DNA of 9,341 bases, taken from the NCBI GenBank assembly GCA_910584325.1, contig CAJTZH010000093.1:1-9341 (forward strand), given 5' to 3'. A program made the translations under genes and the position numbers. How positions within the stretch are numbered: position 1 is the first letter of the stretch; every line of letters starts with the position of its first letter. Shown here one piece after another: positions 4,838-9,341 of the stretch. The notes under the pieces were generated by a model. That model ran no database searches and was not told where the DNA came from. It saw nothing but the letters and a program-made list of their open reading frames with translations. This stretch comes from an uncultured Lachnospiraceae bacterium. GTDB taxonomy: Bacteria; Bacillota; Clostridia; Lachnospirales; Lachnospiraceae.

Positions 4838-7800
4838 TTAAATTACGTCAAATAACGATAACTGGTTCGAATCCGGAAGATTTCCTAAAATTCCCAACCT
4901 GTCCAGCAGCTCTGTCTGCGTCTGCGTCGCCTTGGTTCTGTTTTTAAAATCGTCCTTGGATAAAAACTCCCCGTTCTTTGCCGCCGCTTCTATCGCCACC
5001 GCCGCATTTTCTCCCAGTCCGTCAATCGCGTTAAACGAAGGCATCAGTTTCCCGTCAATAATCTGAAAATGCATCGCTTTGGCGCAAAACAAATCAATTG
5101 GCATAAACTCAAACCCTCTGGCATACATTTCCTGCACAATCTTCATGTCGCGAAGCATACCCTCTTCTTTATTGGAAAGCTCGTTCGCCGCCTCTTTTTT
5201 CTTTAAATCCTCAAGAAAGAACTCAAGCTTTTCTCTGCCCATGCACATGACCTCGTAAGAAAACGCCTTGGTACGGATACTGAAAAATGAAGCGTAGTAC
5301 GCGAGCGGATAAAACACCTTGCAATAGGCGATACGCCACGCCATCATCACGTACGCCGCCGCGTGCGCTTTCGGGAACATATATTTGATTTTTTTGCACG
5401 ACCAGATATACCAGTCGGGAACGCCCGCCGCCGTCATCGCTTCCTCCCATTCCGGTTTCAGCCCCTTTCCTTTACGGACGCTCTCCATAATTGTAAACGA
5501 CAGCTCGCTGTCCATGCCCATACCGATCAGATAAATCATAATATCGTCACGGGTACAGATTGCCGTGGAAATCGTCGCTTTTCCCTCCTGAATTAACGTC
5601 TGGGCATTTCCGAGCCACACGTCCGTGCCGTGGGAAAGTCCCGCGATTCTGACCAAATCCGAAAAATGCTGCGGCTTTGTGTCAAGTAACATCTGCATCG
5701 CAAATTCCGTGCCAAACTCCGGGATTCCAAGCGCCCCAAGCTGACAGCCCCCGATATCCTCAGGACGTATGCCAAGCGCCGACGTATCTTTAAAAAGCGA
5801 CATCACCTCGGGACTGTCCAGCGGAATCTTTGTCGGGTCAAGCCCCGTCAAATCCTGTAACATACGAATCATCGTAGGGTCATCGTGCCCGAGTATGTCC
5901 AGTTTCAACAGATTATGGTCAATACTGTGGTAATCAAAATGCGTCGTGATAATATGCGTCTCCATATCGTTTGCCGGATGCTGTACCGGCGTAAATGTGT
6001 TGATATCCAGTCCGTGCGGCAAAACGACGATGCCTCCCGGGTGCTGTCCCGTCGTCCTCTTAATTCCGGTACAGCCTTCGGCGATTCTCGCAATCTCCGC
6101 GGGACGTTTATGGATATCCCGTTCCTCATAATATTTCGCCACATAGCCAAATGCAGTCTTATCCGCCACCGTACCGATGGTCCCCGCTTTAAACGTATGA
6201 CCTTTGCCGAAAATCACTTCCGTATAATCATGCGCCTTACTCTGGTATTCGCCGGAGAAATTCAAATCAATATCCGGCTCCTTATTGCCTTTGAATCCGA
6301 GGAACGTCTCAAACGGAATATCAAATCCCTGCTTTGTCAGTTTTGCGCCGCAGACCGGACAGAGTTTATCCGGCATGTCGCAGCCCGCGCCTCCCGCGAA
6401 CGCTTTGACCTCGGGAGAATCAAAATCCGAATAATGACAGTCTGCGCAAAGATAGTGGGGACTTAACGGATTCACTTCCGTAATGCCTGCCATCGTTGCG
6501 GCAAGCGAAGAACCTACCGAACCACGGGAACCTACGAGATATCCGTCCTCATTGGACTTCCACACCAGTTTCTGGGCGATAATATACATCACGGAATATC
6601 CGTTTGAAATAATGGAATTTAACTCCCGTTCCAGTCTGGCAACCACAATCTCCGGCAGATTTTCACCGTACATCTCTTTCGCCTTTTTATAGCAGATGTC
6701 TCGCAGGTCGTTATCCGAATTTTCGATGACAGGCGGACACTTGTCCCAGCTGACCGGGTCAATCGGTTCGCACATATCGGCAATCAGATTCGTATTCGTG
6801 ATAACGACTTCCTCCGCCTTTTCACTGCCAAGATACTGAAATTCCGCAAGCATCTCCTCCGTCGTTCTGAAAAATAGCGGCGCCTGATTATCCGCATGGT
6901 CAAATTTCCTTGCCGCCATGATAATCTTTCTGTAAATCTCGTCCTCGGGATTTAAGAAATGCACGTCGCAGGTGGCGACCACCGGTTTGTGAAATTTCTC
7001 ACCGAGCGCCACAATTTTTTTGTTAATCTCCTGCAAATCCTCCACCGAAGAAACCGGCGCTTTCTCGCTCTCTATCATAAACATATTATTGCCGTTTGGC
7101 TGGATTTCCAGATAATCGTAAAAATTCACAAGCCTTGCGATATCCGCCTCTGAATGACCGTTTAACACCGCCTGGTATAATTCTCCCGCCTCGCAGGCAG
7201 AGCCGATAATCAGCCCCTCCCTATGCGCAAGGAAATCGCTCTTGGGAATCCGCGGTCTCCTGCTGTAATAAAGCAGGTGGGAATCGGAAATAAGACGGTA
7301 CAGATTCACTCTTCCCACCTCACTTGTGGCAATGATAATCGCGTGGTGGGACGGCATCTTCTTAATCATCTCCGGATTCATCTCGTTGATGGTGTTGACT
7401 TCCTTCAACTGCCCGATTCCCCGTTCCTTTAACATTTTGATAAGCTTCACGAAAATTTCCGCCGTACAGCCTGCGTCGTCCACCGCCCTGTGGTGGCTCT
7501 CCAGCCTGACATTTAACGCCTTGGCAACGGAATCCAGCGTATATTTACTTAAATTCGGAATCAGCGCGCGGGAAAGCGGAACCGTATCGACAATCGTATT
7601 CGACACGCATCTTCCAAGCTTCGCCGCTTTGTTTTTTATAAAGCTCGTATCAAATTCCGCGTTGTGCGCAACCAGCACACAGTCACCCGCAAACGCGAGA
7701 AATTCCGGCAGAACCTCCTCAACCGGACGCTCGTTTAAAACCATGTTATCATTAATGCCTGTCAGCTGCTCAATACGAAACGGTATCGGAATCTGCGGAT

Positions 7801-9295
7801 TGATAAATGTAGAATAGTAATCAACAATCTCGCCGTTTACCACCTTGACGGCGCCGATTTCTATTATCCTGTCCGATTCCGCGCTAAACCCTGTAGTCTC
7901 GATATCAAACACGACAAACTCGGAATCTAATGTCTGCTCTTTCGCGTCTGCCACGATATCCTTCAAATCATCGACAAGATAGGCTTCCACACCGTAAATC
8001 ATCTTAAAATCGAGTGTTTCTCCCCTCTTTTTATAACCGTCGCGGATTTTTTGCAGCGCGTGCAGCGCCTCCGTGAACCCCTGCACAACGCCGTGGTCGG
8101 TAATCGCAAGCGCCTTATGACCGAATTTAATCGCCTGCTGAATCAAATCTCCTGCCTCGGAAACGCCGTCCATCTCGCTCATTTTCGTATGACAGTGCAG
8201 CTCCACTCTCTTTTTTATGCTGGTGTCGTTTCGCTCCACGCGCATATCGGATGATTTTTTAATGCCCACAATCGAAGAAATATTTAACTGATGGTCAAAC
8301 CGGTCGTGAACCACCATCCCCTTGACTTTCAAAAACGCGCCTTCTTTGATATGCTCGAGAACACCGCCGACTGCCTCGTTTTTCAAAAACATTTTCACGC
8401 CCATTGTATCGGTGAAATCTGTAATATCAAACATCAGAATGGTTTTTTCCCCCCGAATTTCACGTTTATCAAGACTCCTTACCTGCCCGGCAATTACAAC
8501 CTCGCCGATTTCCGTCTGAATCGTCTCGATTTTCGTTATCTCGTCGTCAAAATCCCTGCCGTAAATTACATCCGGATTATTACTCTTCTTCGGCTCCCTG
8601 CGGAACTCCCTCTTTAACTCCGGCTTTTTATATTCCTGTTTCTTTTCGGGTTCTTTTTGCGCCTGCAGACCGGACTGTTCCTGCGCTGCTTCCTTTTGCT
8701 CTTTTTTCTCGGCATTATAAACCCTGCGGCTGATATTCTTCAATTCATTGGCAAATTTCTGTTTATTTTCATTTACATGGGAAAATTGAAATTCTTCGCT
8801 AAACTCATATTCGATATACAATTCAAATCCGAACCGGTACAGAAAGATTCTCTCGATTTCTTCTTTTACCTTCTGCGCGTAGGCATCGGAAATAATTGAC
8901 TCCGCCAGGCGAATGGTCAGATGCGTCTCGTTTGCAAATTCATACTGCGCGTTTTTCAACATGCTGAATACAATAACATCCCTGTCTTTGTATTCCAAAA
9001 GCAGGCTGTCATAGTAAATGTCCCACAATTTTATTACGTCGTACTGTCTGGAAAGGTTGTATTTTTCCACCAGCCTGACTTTCGTATCCGTTCCGGCAAA
9101 AATCTGCTTTTCTATCGCCGATTCTATTTTCAAAATACTCTCTTTTAAAATCAATCTGCCGCTCTGTATATGAAACCTGTAAATATCATTAGCTGACGTT
9201 TTCGTAATCTTCGTAACGAAAACGTCAGCTAACAGTTCCTGCAGTTCCTGTGACAATTTTAATCCGCCAAACACATCAAAAAATTTCTGTGCCAT
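4838..9295 (-). CDS. polC: DNA polymerase III alpha subunit, Gram-positive PolC type
   Basis: PolC is the replicative polymerase of low-GC Gram-positive bacteria and carries its own proofreading exonuclease. The protein has 1485 residues, slightly longer than the roughly 1437 of B. subtilis. Order: N-terminal domain (1 to about 185); a charged Lys/Glu linker (about 190-240); OB domain (about 265-345); PHP domain beginning VELHCHTKMSEMDG (H367, H369) with ITDHG (398-402); an inserted DEDDh exonuclease with FDIETTG (D464, E466), HNAEFD (D549) and HHRAVDD (H602, D607); the rest of PHP; a zinc-binding cluster (C950, C953, C972, C979, C982); the palm with PDIDLNFSGEYQ (D1008, D1010), KRTTGQHPGG (1079-1088) and FPKAHAAAY (1307-1315). 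It ends with QLSLF (1478-1482), the beta-clamp binding motif, followed by DVI. All key residues seen are intact. AGGTGAG precedes the ATG, ten bases after the upstream stop. A perfect inverted repeat lies in codons 22-36. Confidence 0.98.
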   Translation of the reverse strand: MAQKFFDVFGGLKLSQELQELLADVFVTKITKTSANDIYRFHIQSGRLILKESILKIESAIEKQIFAGTDTKVRLVEKYNLSRQYDVIKLWDIYYDSLLLEYKDRDVIVFSMLKNAQYEFANETHLTIRLAESIISDAYAQKVKEEIERIFLYRFGFELYIEYEFSEEFQFSHVNENKQKFANELKNISRRVYNAEKKEQKEAAQEQSGLQAQKEPEKKQEYKKPELKREFRREPKKSNNPDVIYGRDFDDEITKIETIQTEIGEVVIAGQVRSLDKREIRGEKTILMFDITDFTDTMGVKMFLKNEAVGGVLEHIKEGAFLKVKGMVVHDRFDHQLNISSIVGIKKSSDMRVERNDTSIKKRVELHCHTKMSEMDGVSEAGDLIQQAIKFGHKALAITDHGVVQGFTEALHALQKIRDGYKKRGETLDFKMIYGVEAYLVDDLKDIVADAKEQTLDSEFVVFDIETTGFSAESDRIIEIGAVKVVNGEIVDYYSTFINPQIPIPFRIEQLTGINDNMVLNERPVEEVLPEFLAFAGDCVLVAHNAEFDTSFIKNKAAKLGRCVSNTIVDTVPLSRALIPNLSKYTLDSVAKALNVRLESHHRAVDDAGCTAEIFVKLIKMLKERGIGQLKEVNTINEMNPEMIKKMPSHHAIIIATSEVGRVNLYRLISDSHLLYYSRRPRIPKSDFLAHREGLIIGSACEAGELYQAVLNGHSEADIARLVNFYDYLEIQPNGNNMFMIESEKAPVSSVEDLQEINKKIVALGEKFHKPVVATCDVHFLNPEDEIYRKIIMAARKFDHADNQAPLFFRTTEEMLAEFQYLGSEKAEEVVITNTNLIADMCEPIDPVSWDKCPPVIENSDNDLRDICYKKAKEMYGENLPEIVVARLERELNSIISNGYSVMYIIAQKLVWKSNEDGYLVGSRGSVGSSLAATMAGITEVNPLSPHYLCADCHYSDFDSPEVKAFAGGAGCDMPDKLCPVCGAKLTKQGFDIPFETFLGFKGNKEPDIDLNFSGEYQSKAHDYTEVIFGKGHTFKAGTIGTVADKTAFGYVAKYYEERDIHKRPAEIARIAEGCTGIKRTTGQHPGGIVVLPHGLDINTFTPVQHPANDMETHIITTHFDYHSIDHNLLKLDILGHDDPTMIRMLQDLTGLDPTKIPLDSPEVMSLFKDTSALGIRPEDIGGCQLGALGIPEFGTEFAMQMLLDTKPQHFSDLVRIAGLSHGTDVWLGNAQTLIQEGKATISTAICTRDDIMIYLIGMGMDSELSFTIMESVRKGKGLKPEWEEAMTAAGVPDWYIWSCKKIKYMFPKAHAAAYVMMAWRIAYCKVFYPLAYYASFFSIRTKAFSYEVMCMGREKLEFFLEDLKKKEAANELSNKEEGMLRDMKIVQEMYARGFEFMPIDLFCAKAMHFQIIDGKLMPSFNAIDGLGENAAVAIEAAAKNGEFLSKDDFKNRTKATQTQTELLDRLGILGNLPDSNQLSLFDVI
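9189..9232. repeat. Perfect 17-bp inverted repeat inside the polC coding sequence
   Basis: The arm TTAGCTGACGTTTTCGT (9189-9205) and its exact reverse complement ACGAAAACGTCAGCTAA (9216-9232) flank a 10-base centre. In polC mRNA this is a strong hairpin spanning codons 22-36 (L22 to N36), starting 63 bases after the first base of the start codon. No T-tract follows on either strand, so it is not an ordinary terminator. Its function is unknown. Confidence 0.95.
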
Positions 9296-9305
9296 TTTCT
9301 CTCAC

Positions 9306-9341
9306 CTATTTCCAGTTATCCAGTTCTTCCTTCAAGGCGCC
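9306..9341 (-). CDS. C-terminal end of an upstream gene, probably ispG (runs off right edge)
   Basis: The minus strand reads GALKEELDNWK and then TAG at 9306-9308, ten bases before the polC ATG. The stop overlaps the polC ribosome-binding region (TAGGTGAG), as expected for adjacent genes of an operon. Eleven residues are too few to identify a protein. The suggestion of IspG (GcpE, the iron-sulphur enzyme making HMBPP in the MEP isoprenoid pathway) comes only from the common clostridial order dxr-rseP-ispG-polC. The other two frames of this short stretch could also be coding, but this one stops at a natural distance from polC. Confidence 0.5.
   Translation of the reverse strand, partial: GALKEELDNWK

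Noticed and set aside
5885..6466. Plus-strand frame of 193 codons
   Set aside because: It is antisense to the polC catalytic core, including the DIDLNFSGEYQ motif region. No recognisable protein features are seen.
7275..7320. 9-bp inverted repeat AGGTGGGAA / TTCCCACCT with a 28-base loop in polC
   Set aside because: A 9-bp match with a long loop is expected several times by chance in 9 kb, unlike the 17-bp repeat at 9189-9232.

Overview
This window is a core housekeeping locus, and every gene I can support lies on the minus strand, so it reads from right to left. The gene content is Firmicutes-type: a Gram-positive PolC with an embedded exonuclease, then rimP-nusA-ylxR-ylxQ-infB. Moderate GC, the MCP type and the Asn/Gly/Arg-rich IF-2 linker suggest a clostridial organism, perhaps Lachnospiraceae. 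That taxonomic guess is inference; no database search was possible.

Layout in transcription order. At the right edge are the last 11 codons of an upstream gene, probably ispG from the usual gene order. Next comes polC (9295-4838), the replicative DNA polymerase III alpha subunit. A gap of about 100 bp with a likely promoter leads to a membrane chemoreceptor (MCP, 4734-3013). A tRNA-Glu gene with anticodon CTC (2947-2876) follows, with a well-formed promoter and a factor-independent terminator. Then comes the tight cluster rimP (2765-2298), nusA (2278-1193), ylxR/rnpM (1166-885), ylxQ (898-584) and the 5' third or so of infB (569 to beyond the left edge). Within this cluster gaps are under 30 bp, ylxR and ylxQ overlap, and the infB ribosome-binding site overlaps the ylxQ stop codon.

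How the genes work together. RimP matures the 30S subunit. NusA controls transcription elongation and termination. YlxR/RnpM binds RNA and has been linked to RNase P. YlxQ is an L7Ae-family RNA-binding protein. IF-2 delivers initiator tRNA. The cluster is a translation and transcription-coupling operon. PolC replicates the chromosome. The MCP is functionally unrelated and, with the tRNA, sits between polC and rimP, which are often neighbours in Firmicutes.

No defence, mobile or obviously new multi-gene system is visible. The points most worth a second look are: (1) a perfect 17-bp inverted repeat inside the 5' coding region of polC; (2) a tRNA and terminator just ahead of rimP-nusA-infB, reminiscent of E. 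coli metY-rimP-nusA-infB, with no good rimP promoter of its own; and (3) a 48-bp tandem repeat in infB encoding a 16-residue Asn/Arg/Gly-rich unit. No stretch over 300 bp lacks a gene.
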